Shown here: piece by piece, positions 21,917-29,389 of the stretch
How the letters are laid out: every line of letters starts with the position of its first letter
How positions within the stretch are numbered: position 1 is the stretch's first letter
NCBI GenBank assembly: GCA_036496265.1
Contig: DASXLL010000014.1
Coordinates: forward strand, 1 to 29,931
Length of the DNA stretch: 29,931 nucleotides
From: CAYLLN01 sp036496265
GTDB lineage: Bacteria > Planctomycetota > Planctomycetia > Pirellulales > Pirellulaceae
Reading direction: 5' to 3'
Notes under the pieces: model-generated
Seen by the model: the letters and a program-made list of their open reading frames with translations, nothing else
Databases searched by the model: none
What the model was told of the DNA's origin: nothing
Made by a program: the position numbers and the translations under genes

Positions 21917-23068
21917 ATGGCTGCTGCATCACCGACCGCGCCCCAGAACGATTCACTCGACAATCACTCCGCCGAGTTACTGCTCGCGCTGACTCCCGGC
22001 GTGGGCCCACGGCTTAGAAAAAAACTGCTCGATCACTTTGGCTCCGCAGCCGCGGTCATCGGTGCCGCTGCAAGCGACTTGCGCTCCGTACCGGGCATCG
22101 GACAAAAGCTCAGTCGCAGCATCTTAACCGCGCGACAAGAACTAGACTTGGACGCCACGTTGCGCGATTGCCGCGAAAACGGCGTGACAATCCTCGCCGA
22201 GCCAGACTCGAATTATCCGTTGTCGATTCGCAACATTCCGGACCCACCGGGAGTCCTATTTGTCCGTGGCGAAATCAAGCCCTCCGACGGAATCGCCGTC
22301 GCCATCGTCGGCACTCGGCACGCGACACAGTATGGCCTCGCCCAAGCCGAGCGGCTCGCGGCTGGCTTGGCCCGCTGCGGCTACACTATTGTCAGCGGCC
22401 TTGCCCGCGGCATCGACGCCGCCGCTCATCGCGGCGCGCTAAAAGCCGGTGGGCGGACGCTCGCCGTGCTCGGCAGCGGCGTCCTCAACATCTATCCGCC
22501 CGAAAATGAATCGCTGGCAAACGAAATCACGCAGCACGGAGCGATAATCAGCGAAAATCCGCCGCGGTCTCCGCCGCTCTCGGGCGCGTTTCCGCAGCGA
22601 AACCGCATTGTGACCGGCCTCAGCCTGGGCGTGATCGTCGTCGAAGCCGCCGACCGCTCCGGGGCGCTAATTTCAGCCCGCCACGCCATGGAGCAAGACC
22701 GCCTCGTCTTCGCCGTCCCCGGCCGCGTCGATAGCCGCATGTCTCGCGGCTGCCATCGACTGATTCGCGACGGCGCGAAGCTCGTCGAAACCGTGGACGA
22801 CGTGCTGGAAGAGCTTGGCCCGCTGGCCACGCCGACGCCCGTCGCTGGCGACGAAACGGCCGCGCCGATTCGTCATCCTGGCGAGCTCAATCTCAATGAA
22901 CCCGAGAAAGCCGTTCTCGCCGCGATCGACGATGAACCGATTTCCATCGACAACGTCATCGCCGCCACCAAGCTACCCGTTCCAAACGTCCTCTCGACCC
23001 TCAGCGTCCTCGAAATGCGCCGCCTCATCCGCCGCCTCGGCGGCAACCGCGTCATGCGGAACTATTAG
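21917..23068 (+). CDS. dprA: DNA-processing protein DprA, 383 aa
   Basis: DprA binds incoming single-stranded DNA in natural transformation and loads RecA. An N-terminal HhH-like part (LALTPGVGPRLRKKLLDHFG and RSVPGIGQKLSRSIL) precedes the Rossmann-like core: VAIVGTRHATQYG, VSGLARGIDAAAHRGAL, LAVLGSGV, FPQRNRIVTGLS and RSGALISARHAMEQDR. A C-terminal winged-helix domain (from about residue 325) is present. I chose the ATG at 21917 over an in-frame TTG at 21902. There are no other competence genes in the window. Confidence 0.96.
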   Translation: MAAASPTAPQNDSLDNHSAELLLALTPGVGPRLRKKLLDHFGSAAAVIGAAASDLRSVPGIGQKLSRSILTARQELDLDATLRDCRENGVTILAEPDSNYPLSIRNIPDPPGVLFVRGEIKPSDGIAVAIVGTRHATQYGLAQAERLAAGLARCGYTIVSGLARGIDAAAHRGALKAGGRTLAVLGSGVLNIYPPENESLANEITQHGAIISENPPRSPPLSGAFPQRNRIVTGLSLGVIVVEAADRSGALISARHAMEQDRLVFAVPGRVDSRMSRGCHRLIRDGAKLVETVDDVLEELGPLATPTPVAGDETAAPIRHPGELNLNEPEKAVLAAIDDEPISIDNVIAATKLPVPNVLSTLSVLEMRRLIRRLGGNRVMRNY

Positions 23069-23084
23069 CCTTCCATTCCAATAG

Positions 23085-23106
23085 CCGGGAGCAAACTTGC
23101 TCCCGG
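23085..23106. terminator. Palindrome CCGGGAGCA/TGCTCCCGG after dprA
   Basis: The arms CCGGGAGCA and TGCTCCCGG enclose a 4-bp loop, 17 bp beyond the dprA stop and before the convergent DUF11 gene. The stem is strong enough to act as a terminator hairpin, but no T-run follows. It shares its core with the palindrome at 6024-6041, so it is also a dispersed repeat. Confidence 0.65.
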
Positions 23107-23139
23107 AGAATCCGCAGTGAACGATCCATTCGCTGCGCT

Positions 23140-23161
23140 CCGGGACCAGGTTTGGTCCCGG
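23140..23161. terminator. Palindrome CCGGGACCA/TGGTCCCGG
   Basis: This is a second hairpin in the convergent dprA/DUF11 gap, with the same layout as the one 33 bp to the left but with compensating changes in both arms (GAGC/GCTC against GACC/GGTC). It ends 10 bp from the DUF11 gene stop and may serve that strand. Confidence 0.65.
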
Positions 23162-23170
23162 CTAAGATAT

Positions 23171-24442
23171 CTACCGCACCCGCGCCTGAAATCGCACCAC
23201 GCCACCCGCATTCACCGGCAGCGGCTCCTCGATCTCCCACCGCAAGACAAGCGACTCGCCGGGCAATTGTTCTTGCGTGCTGAAGGCCGCCTTGAGCGTG
23301 CTTTGAGCGCTGCCGGCGACATATTCGAGTCGCGGTACCAGGTTGTCGATGATCGTGACGTTCCCGATCGGCTGCTCGCCCAGATTATCAAATCGCAACG
23401 TGAACGTCACGATCTCGCCCGGCTTGGCTTCGCTCTTGTCCGCGATCTTGCACAGCCGCAAGCACGGCTTGCCGAATGTCTCGTACGTGTAAGTGACCTG
23501 CGGCGTCGAGGTGCCGCGGGCTTCGACGGCGGGTGTGCCCTCGATCAGCACCTGCGGCGATTGCTCGATGGTCCACGTCAGCGCCGCGGCAACCTTTTGT
23601 GCCAGGCGAGCCTTCTCGCTATTGTCGAACTCGCCGCGCTGGATGAACAGCAACTCTTCACGCGGCAAAAACGCTTCCGCCGCCAATTCCAACCGCGTCG
23701 CTTGATCGATAAGCAAGCCCTGCGTCCGCTCCCGGAACCGCTGCACTTGATCGAGCCCCACTTGAGCGATGACCTGCTCAGGCTGCAAGGCCGTTTTGGC
23801 GCCGCGAGTTTCTTCGTGAACATTCACCCGCACCGGCTTCTCCACACCGGCCATGCGTTCGTGGCCTTCATAAATCACCGGCGTTGAAACCTGCCGAATC
23901 GCCGCAAACCGCGGAGCATAAACACAGACGCAATTGCTGGCCGCGACCAGCCGCTGTCCATCGAGCGTGTCGAAATGGGCGATCGTGTCTTCCTGGTCGA
24001 GACCCACGACCGTCCAATCGCGTTTCACATTCACATCGTGATTCAAATCGCCGCCATCGCACAAATACTCATCGCGCGGCCACGGCCCTTTAATGCCATC
24101 CGGCTTCCACGGCTGATCCAGATCGGCCACCGCAGCGCCGCTGAACGCAAATGCCGGCAGCGTTCCCGGCCCACAACAAGGGCAACCGCCCCCCTGGCAG
24201 GCGCATCTCCCCTGCCCATGAAATCCGGCCGGCTGAACCGGATAATTCGGCGTCGCCATCGGTCGCGGCTGATAACTGGGTTGAGCAACTGGACTATTCG
24301 TCTGCTTGGCTGGCGCAGCGGTCGTCTGCCGCGGCAACGTCTGACATGAGCAAAACGACAGCGCCACTACCGCGCAACACACGGCGAGCGGGAGCCGTAA
24401 GGCTCCCGTTAATACTCCATTGCATTGAGCCGCTGTTGCCAT
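23171..24442 (-). CDS. Cysteine-rich DUF11 (OmcB-like) envelope protein, 423 aa
   Basis: A signal sequence with a lipobox-like end (ALSFCSC, around residue 32) suggests a lipoprotein. A Pro/Gln-rich spacer follows, then a Cys/Gly cluster (GRCACQGGGCPCCGPG, about 77-92), a middle domain of unknown fold and, at about 320-423, one DUF11 repeat (KPGEIVTFTLRFDNLGEQPI, then VPRLEYVAGSAQSTLKA). DUF11 occurs in the cysteine-rich outer envelope proteins of chlamydiae and planctomycetes. A palindromic repeat encodes residues 12-18 in the signal region. It is the last gene of a three-gene minus-strand envelope set. Confidence 0.85.
   Translation of the reverse strand: MATAAQCNGVLTGALRLPLAVCCAVVALSFCSCQTLPRQTTAAPAKQTNSPVAQPSYQPRPMATPNYPVQPAGFHGQGRCACQGGGCPCCGPGTLPAFAFSGAAVADLDQPWKPDGIKGPWPRDEYLCDGGDLNHDVNVKRDWTVVGLDQEDTIAHFDTLDGQRLVAASNCVCVYAPRFAAIRQVSTPVIYEGHERMAGVEKPVRVNVHEETRGAKTALQPEQVIAQVGLDQVQRFRERTQGLLIDQATRLELAAEAFLPREELLFIQRGEFDNSEKARLAQKVAAALTWTIEQSPQVLIEGTPAVEARGTSTPQVTYTYETFGKPCLRLCKIADKSEAKPGEIVTFTLRFDNLGEQPIGNVTIIDNLVPRLEYVAGSAQSTLKAAFSTQEQLPGESLVLRWEIEEPLPVNAGGVVRFQARVR
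24389..24408. repeat. Palindrome CGGGAGCC-GTAA-GGCTCCCG inside the DUF11 gene signal region
   Basis: Perfect 8-bp arms enclose a 4-bp loop. The palindrome lies within the first 20 codons of the DUF11 gene and encodes TGALRLP. The GCGAG lead-in before it recurs, inverted, beside the palindrome at 24472-24491, so the two are inverted copies of one repeat about 80 bp apart around the gene start. Confidence 0.85.
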
Positions 24443-24471
24443 GAGTTGTATCGATTGTGGTGGAACAGTAC

Positions 24472-24491
24472 CGGGAAGCTGACGCTTCCCG
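24472..24491. repeat. Palindrome CGGGAAGC-TGAC-GCTTCCCG
   Basis: Perfect 8-bp arms with a 4-bp loop lie in the 59-bp gap between the 261-aa gene and the DUF11 gene. Followed by CTCGCC, it is the inverted relative of the palindrome at 24389-24408, again with compensating base changes in the arms. It could attenuate transcription within the gene set. Confidence 0.8.
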
Positions 24492-24501
24492 CTCGCCTTT
24501 T

Positions 24502-25287
24502 CTAGCGCAACCTCTCAAAATTTCGGCTCGGCTTACCCATCCGCATTGGTGCTTCCAGTGGCTCTTCCAAGCCCTTCTTGCGATCGATCACCGGAGGCGG
24601 TTCAAACAGCACCACCGGCGGCTGCTGATACAAAAACTGCGATTGATCTTCGTCCGTCAGCGGCACCCGCGAACCCATTCGCAAAATCGCCATCGGCCGC
24701 CCCATTCGATCCGCCGCTTGCATTGCGTCCTGTCCTGGCGGAATTTCCGTAACTCGCTGCTCGCCCGGCTCCATCCGCACGGGCGGCGCCGATTGCACGT
24801 CTTCCAGATAAATCACGCGCAGCACATAGCGCCCATCGAGTGCATACCGCAGCTCTTCCTCCGTCAATTCGATCGGAATCGGAAACCGTGCCGCCTGTCC
24901 CGGCGGCGGATACAGCCGATCGATCACTTCGATTGTCGGAAAAACCTCTTCGCCCTCGTGATTGCGAATGTTCGCGACCTTCAGGCGATAAACCTGCCCA
25001 ATCAGCATGCCCGCGATCACCTTCGCCGGCTTCGGCTCACTGAACGCACCATTGCAGACGACCGAAACCAGCGTTCCGGCCGGCGCCGTAACTTCCACCG
25101 GCTGAAAATAGCCCGGCAGCGGCCCGCCGCGCTCCAATTGCCGCTGGCCAATCAGCCCCGCCGGCGAATCGGATTTATTGAGGTAATGCCACGGGCCTTG
25201 ACCCGCTAATGGGCTCTGAGCGATTCCTACCGCAATCAGGGCAAGCCACGCGATGACTGCGACGAGTGCGTGGCCTCGATGAAACAT
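24502..25287 (-). CDS. Exported hypothetical protein, 261 aa, paralog of the neighbouring lipoprotein
   Basis: A signal peptide (residues 1-23, ending GIAQS) is clear. The middle part (VYRLKVANIRNHEGEEVFPT, then FPIPIELTEEELRYALDGRY and VLRVIYLEDVQ) aligns with the 420-aa lipoprotein encoded 380 bp upstream (YRMKLTNIAGREGTELYPT and IPIQFTEEDFDQVLAGNF). The shared pattern marks a family of paired exported proteins. The C-terminus is Pro-rich and charged. The function is unknown; an envelope-structural role together with the DUF11 protein is likely from context. Confidence 0.8.
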   Translation of the reverse strand: MFHRGHALVAVIAWLALIAVGIAQSPLAGQGPWHYLNKSDSPAGLIGQRQLERGGPLPGYFQPVEVTAPAGTLVSVVCNGAFSEPKPAKVIAGMLIGQVYRLKVANIRNHEGEEVFPTIEVIDRLYPPPGQAARFPIPIELTEEELRYALDGRYVLRVIYLEDVQSAPPVRMEPGEQRVTEIPPGQDAMQAADRMGRPMAILRMGSRVPLTDEDQSQFLYQQPPVVLFEPPPVIDRKKGLEEPLEAPMRMGKPSRNFERLR

Positions 25288-25380
25288 GATGTCGCTCGTT
25301 TAACGGGGAGCCGCAGGCGAGGGCGTCTCGACTTCAAACCCGCCAGCTCGCCTACGCCTTCGGCTACGGGTTAAACGACG

Positions 25381-25438
25381 GCCGGCAGCACGTTTGCTCC
25401 CGGCGGTTGGTTCATTTTTGGCAGGCAAGATGCCTGCC
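25381..25438. repeat. Two palindromes in the gap between envelope genes
   Basis: The first, 25381-25404, is an imperfect GCCGG-AGCA-TGCT-CCGGC hairpin. The second, 25420-25438, is perfect: GGCAGGCA-AGA-TGCCTGCC. They lie in the 160-bp gap between the 406-aa and 261-aa genes and just downstream of the lipoprotein stop, where they may attenuate or end transcription. Confidence 0.8.
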
Positions 25439-25447
25439 CCACTTTTG

Positions 25448-26668
25448 TTACTGCTGAGCCGGCGGCACATATCCCGGCGCACCCATCGGCATGCCACCCA
25501 TCGGCGCTCCACCCGGCGCGCCCGGCGGGCAATACCCGGCTGGCATCGCTGGGCCATACGCGTTCGCCGCGTTGTACCCATACGGCGCACCGCCCGGAAT
25601 CCGCTCGTGCATGTCGTAGTGCGGCTGATCGAACTGCGGCGCCGCATGAATCATCTGTTCCTTGATGAACATGTGCGTCACCGGCTTCGGATAGCTGAAG
25701 CCCGGCCGCTGCTTCACATGCACGCGGAAGTTAGGCGCCGGTTGTGGAATGTCGTAATGCGTGTGGTTCGTCATTGAATGCGACCGTAGCCCCGCCGGGA
25801 TGCCGAGCGGAATGTGCGGCGGCCCAGGCAGGCCGATCGGCGTGCCAACATACGGCATGCCATACTGCGGCGCGGTCACGCCGGCGACATAGTTCGGCAC
25901 CAGGCCTGTCGCGCTCATTGGCACCGGCCCGCCGTTGATATCACACGGCATTCCCATCCCGCCACCGAATCCACCCCCGAATCCGTTGAAGCCCGCCTCA
26001 GCGACTCCACCAAGCTCAATGTCTTTGTTGCCGAGTCGAATCACCGCCAGAATTGAGCCGCGGCGATCAGCCTCGGTGATCGGATCGACACCCGGCTCCA
26101 GCCGCGTGCTCACCAGCGTCTCCACCCCGGCGAGCGCCAGCTCCTGGAATTCCGGATCAGGCAAGTAAATCACCTTCGTCACGAAGTTGCCGGCCAGCAC
26201 CTGGTCAAAATCTTCTTCGGTGAATTGAATCGGAATCGCGTTATGAGCGAGGAACGCCTCTGTCCGCGGTGTGACCGGTCCGATCTCAACCGTCGGATAG
26301 AGCTCCGTCCCCTCGCGGCCCGCAATATTCGTCAGCTTCATCCGATAGAGGCCGTTCGCCGGGAAGTTTTGCCGCCCCGGCACAACCAGCGGGGTGCTGT
26401 CAAACGGCGTATAGCCGGTGACATCCCAGCGAATCTGCATGCCTTCCGGCCGGGCAAACAGCACCTGGATCGACGGATTCGACATCGGGATCATCGCCGG
26501 CGGCAGCGTCGGCGGCAAAACGCCCGGCCCCGGCCCGCCCACGCCCGGCCCCGGCTCCATGAGCTGCGCGGCCGGCGGCAGGTTATAGGCCTGGTACGGA
26601 AAGGCACATCCGAGCGCGGTCAGCCCCATCAACAGGGCCATGCTCACCAGTGTCAGACGAATTTTCAT
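25448..26668 (-). CDS. Lipoprotein with Gly/Met/Pro-rich C-terminus, 406 aa
   Basis: The signal peptide MKIRLTLVSMALLMGLTALGC ends in a lipobox (LTALGC), so the mature protein should carry a lipid on Cys at about residue 21. I chose the ATG at 26668 because GGGGGGA lies just upstream; an in-frame start 14 codons earlier has no such site and lacks a proper signal peptide. After a Pro/Gly stretch comes the domain shared with the 261-aa protein (about 105-200). The C-terminal half is low in complexity with Gly, Met, Pro, Tyr and His (GFGGGFGGGMGMP, then HYDIPQPAPNFRVH and MGGMPMGAPGYVPPAQQ at the end) and probably unstructured. The function is unknown; the setting suggests outer envelope or surface. 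Confidence 0.82.
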   Translation of the reverse strand: MKIRLTLVSMALLMGLTALGCAFPYQAYNLPPAAQLMEPGPGVGGPGPGVLPPTLPPAMIPMSNPSIQVLFARPEGMQIRWDVTGYTPFDSTPLVVPGRQNFPANGLYRMKLTNIAGREGTELYPTVEIGPVTPRTEAFLAHNAIPIQFTEEDFDQVLAGNFVTKVIYLPDPEFQELALAGVETLVSTRLEPGVDPITEADRRGSILAVIRLGNKDIELGGVAEAGFNGFGGGFGGGMGMPCDINGGPVPMSATGLVPNYVAGVTAPQYGMPYVGTPIGLPGPPHIPLGIPAGLRSHSMTNHTHYDIPQPAPNFRVHVKQRPGFSYPKPVTHMFIKEQMIHAAPQFDQPHYDMHERIPGGAPYGYNAANAYGPAMPAGYCPPGAPGGAPMGGMPMGAPGYVPPAQQ

Positions 26669-26969
26669 GTTTCCCCCCGTTACCTGCCCTGAATGTTCGT
26701 GCGGCGTCACGCGTGCTAGCGGCCGGGGCTCATCACGCGGAGCGTGATGGCTACGATCGTGGCGACGTTTGCCGTGGACCTCACCTGCCGACGCGGCGTA
26801 ATATCCGCGACTGCCTGGCTTTGCTGCCCGCGCGGCGATCGCTGTAGGGAATGCCCTCCGTGGCGTTCCGCAGCCGCGTTCCGCACGCGCAGCCCTGACA
26901 TGGGTCTATCTAGGTGTATGTTCGGCCCGGCATATCGCGATTCTTTGGCAAAATCGACACGACCCACTT
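26669..26969. other. Divergent intergenic region
   Basis: This 301-bp gap separates the divergent lipoprotein and 330-aa genes and must hold both promoters. The visible element is the palindrome CATCACGC-GGA-GCGTGATG at 26731-26749. No further gene is supported. Confidence 0.5.
26731..26749. repeat. Palindrome CATCACGC-GGA-GCGTGATG
   Basis: Perfect 8-bp arms enclose a 3-bp loop. In this divergent promoter region it could be an operator, but its build (8-bp arms, 3-bp loop) equals that of the dispersed palindromes elsewhere in the window. Confidence 0.8.
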
Positions 26970-27962
26970 ATGAAGCACGCTTTACGCAGTTTGACAGCGG
27001 CCGCGATAGCAGCCTCCATTGCCAGTGCTGGGCTATTCGGCATCGAGGCGAGGGGACAGGGAACAGGGAACAGGCAACAGGCGAATTCAGAATTCAGAGT
27101 TCAGAATTCAGAATTGCCCACCGCATCGCAGATTGTTGCCGAGGCTGCGAAACGCCTCGCCGCCGAGCCCGCCATCTCCGCTGAAATGCGCTACCGCATC
27201 GACGCCTTCGGCCATGAGCTCGTCGGCACCGGCAGCTACCTCCAATTCGGCCCCGGCGCTGAAAAGCTCCTTCGACTCGATCTGAAGATGCAAGTCGGCG
27301 ACAAGCTCGCCACCATTCAAGAAATCCGCGGCGCCGATGCCTACTGGGTCCGCCGCGACGTGCCACCAACTCCCGCCTCCCTCGGCTATGTCGATCTCCG
27401 CCAGCTCCGCAAGTCCGCCGCAACAACTACACCAGCCGCGCCGCCGACCGTGATGCCCCAGGACGACTGGATCATGCTCGGCGGCCTCGCCCGCCTTGTC
27501 GCCGCACTCGATCAAAACTTCGCCTTTGATACTCCCAAAGCCGACGAAATCCGTTTCACCGCGGCTGACGGCAAATCCGTCGTCCGCCTCCCCATCTGGA
27601 CCACCAGCGGCACTTGGAAACCCGATCGCCTCGCCACCCTCACGGACCGCGACCCCAAAAAACCCGCTTCGCTTCCCGAGCAACTCCCCGACCGCGTCGA
27701 TCTCGTCCTCGGCCGCACCGACGACGTCCTCCCGCTCTTCCCTTATCGCATCAGCTACTTTCGCACTCCAAAACCCGACAAACATGCCCCCCCAGACGCC
27801 CCGCCCCCTTCTCCCCGCGAGCTCCTCACCCTCGAGCTCTTCAACGTCTCCCGCAAACCCATCGAAGAGCGCGAATTTCAATACCAGCCCGGCGACCAAG
27901 ACGTCAAAAATCTCACACCCTACTACGTCCAACGCCTCACCGGCGACTCGAAGCTGCGGTAA
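26970..27962 (+). CDS. Exported hypothetical protein with repeat-derived linker, 330 aa
   Basis: A signal peptide (residues 1-29, MKHALRSLTAAAIAASIASA first) is followed by a linker (about 28-50) that is encoded by heptamer repeat DNA and rich in Gly, Gln, Asn and Glu. The mature part (from about 52) reads as a long beta-rich domain: ISAEMRYRIDAFGHELVGTG, LRLDLKMQVGDKLATIQEIR and GADAYWVRRDVPP. This is reminiscent of LolA-like lipoprotein-sorting folds, but I cannot confirm the family. The codon use is strongly C-rich in third positions. The gene is convergent with the ABC permease gene, 32 bp away. Confidence 0.8.
   Translation: MKHALRSLTAAAIAASIASAGLFGIEARGQGTGNRQQANSEFRVQNSELPTASQIVAEAAKRLAAEPAISAEMRYRIDAFGHELVGTGSYLQFGPGAEKLLRLDLKMQVGDKLATIQEIRGADAYWVRRDVPPTPASLGYVDLRQLRKSAATTTPAAPPTVMPQDDWIMLGGLARLVAALDQNFAFDTPKADEIRFTAADGKSVVRLPIWTTSGTWKPDRLATLTDRDPKKPASLPEQLPDRVDLVLGRTDDVLPLFPYRISYFRTPKPDKHAPPDAPPPSPRELLTLELFNVSRKPIEEREFQYQPGDQDVKNLTPYYVQRLTGDSKLR
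27086..27113. repeat. Heptamer repeat TTCAGAR x4 inside the 330-aa gene
   Basis: Four units TTCAGAA, TTCAGAG, TTCAGAA, TTCAGAA follow each other without gaps. Directly before lies a second 7-bp pattern (GGAACAG-type units, about 27056-27080). Both have the period of the left-end arrays, and TTCARRR covers both arrays. They encode residues 39-48, a linker. Confidence 0.88.
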
Positions 27963-27994
27963 CCGTGCATGGCAGGCGTCAACTCGAAGGATCG

Positions 27995-29236
27995 CTACTC
28001 GTACCTTAACGCCTCAATCGGATCGAGCATGCTCGCTCGCCGCGCCGGATAAAAGCCAAAAAAGACGCCAACTGCGGCTGCAAAAAGAATCGCGATGACG
28101 GCGGCTGGGAGGGAAATGACTATCGGCCATTTGGTGCCGGTCGTGAACATATTGATCAGCATCGTGAGCCCAACCGACAAGCCGCAGCCGAGGAGAAAGC
28201 CGAGAATGCCACCGATCGTCGAGAGCAGCACAGCTTCGACGAGAAACTGAAACAGAATATCACGACCACGAGCCCCCACCGCCATGCGAATGCCGATTTC
28301 GCGAGTCCGCTCCGTGACGCTAACGAGCATGATGTTCATGATTCCAACGCCGCCCACCACCAGCGAGATGCCAGCGATGGAAGCGATCATCATCGTCAAC
28401 GTGCCCACGACGATGTTGAACACGTTGGCGATTTCCGCAACGTTCCGAACGATAAAATCGTTCGGCTCGCCCAAATGAATATGGTGCCGCTCAGCCAGCA
28501 GTTGCGTGATCTCGTGTTCCGCGTCGGGCAGCACCGTCAACGAGCGGGCTGAGCACAGAATCGCATTGACGTTGTCAAACTCCGAACCTTGCAGCCGCTT
28601 GCGGACCGAGGTGAATGGCATCAACAGAATATCGTCCTGATCCTCCCCGACCATGTTCGCGCCCTTGGCCGTCAGCACGCCGATGACCTTGAACGGAATA
28701 TTTTTGACGCGGATCGTCTGATTGATCGGGTCGCTGGTTTGAAACAGCTTAGCCACAAGCGTATGCCCGATGACGCAAACTTTTCCGGCCGAGGTAATGT
28801 CGCGCTCGGTGAAGAACGTGCCGGCCGCCAGCGTCCAGTTGCCGACCGTTGGATAATCCGGCCCCACGCCAAACACATCGCGCGGAGCGTAGTTGGTGTT
28901 GCCGTAGATAACGTGGGCCTGAGCACCAACGAGCGGCGTGCTCGCCACGACCGACGCACATTCCCGGCCAATGGCGTACGAATCCGCCGCCGTCAGCGTC
29001 CGCACCAAACCCGACCGCACTCCTTCGCGATTCTGATTGCCCGGAAACACGACGATCACCGTCGTCCCGATCGACTCGAACTGCCCCTGCACCAAGCTAC
29101 TGGCACTCTGACCGATCGACACCATCGCCGTCACCGCCGCGATGCCGATTACCACGCCCAGCACCGTCAGGCCCGCGCGCAATTTATTCTTCGCCAAAGC
29201 CCGCAGCGCAATCCGGTAAGTCAGAAAGAAGCCCAT
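27995..29236 (-). CDS. MacB/FtsX-type ABC transporter permease, 413 aa
   Basis: The protein has one N-terminal membrane helix (about 20-40, LRAGLTVLGVVIGIAAVTAM), a large MacB-type periplasmic domain (about 45-280), and three C-terminal helices of the FtsX domain: ASIAGISLVVGGVGIMNIML, then TREIGIRMAVGARGRDILFQFLVEAVLL (from EIGIRMAVGA) and a final IAILFAAAVGVFFGFYPARRA. The C-terminal LDPIEALRYE is typical. It should be an export or mechanotransmission permease. Its ATPase and membrane-fusion partner are not next to it in the window; the neighbour upstream on the strand is an alpha/beta hydrolase. Confidence 0.95.
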   Translation of the reverse strand: MGFFLTYRIALRALAKNKLRAGLTVLGVVIGIAAVTAMVSIGQSASSLVQGQFESIGTTVIVVFPGNQNREGVRSGLVRTLTAADSYAIGRECASVVASTPLVGAQAHVIYGNTNYAPRDVFGVGPDYPTVGNWTLAAGTFFTERDITSAGKVCVIGHTLVAKLFQTSDPINQTIRVKNIPFKVIGVLTAKGANMVGEDQDDILLMPFTSVRKRLQGSEFDNVNAILCSARSLTVLPDAEHEITQLLAERHHIHLGEPNDFIVRNVAEIANVFNIVVGTLTMMIASIAGISLVVGGVGIMNIMLVSVTERTREIGIRMAVGARGRDILFQFLVEAVLLSTIGGILGFLLGCGLSVGLTMLINMFTTGTKWPIVISLPAAVIAILFAAAVGVFFGFYPARRASMLDPIEALRYE

Positions 29237-29277
29237 ACACCCAGCGCGGACCAGCAGCGGTCAACCTCAAGCCCGGA

Positions 29278-29364
29278 TAGCCACGAAAAACACAAAAAGT
29301 CACAAAAACTCGAAGCCAGTGGCTTCATTGTACTTCTTCGTGCTTCTTTGTGTTTTTTGTGGCA
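29278..29364. repeat. Long inverted repeat of CACGAAAAACACAAAAAG type
   Basis: TAGCCACGAAAAACACAAAA (from 29278) and TTTGTGTTTTTTGTGGCA (to about 29363) pair as arms of roughly 20 bp around about 45 bp. A small internal palindrome GAAGCCAGTGGCTTC (29312-29326) sits in the loop. It lies between the hydrolase and the permease genes, both on the minus strand, and may act as a terminator for the hydrolase or be a dispersed element. Confidence 0.8.
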
Positions 29365-29389
29365 AATTCGATCAGCAGCACCGGTTGCG

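Noticed and set aside
23108..23887. 256-codon plus-strand open frame after dprA
   Set aside because: It is antisense to the DUF11 gene; the minus strand has the DUF11 repeat and a signal peptide.
27108..27932. 274-codon minus-strand open frame
   Set aside because: It is antisense to the 330-aa exported protein gene, which has a signal peptide and C-rich third codon positions; the minus-strand product is Gly/Glu/Val-rich and low in complexity.
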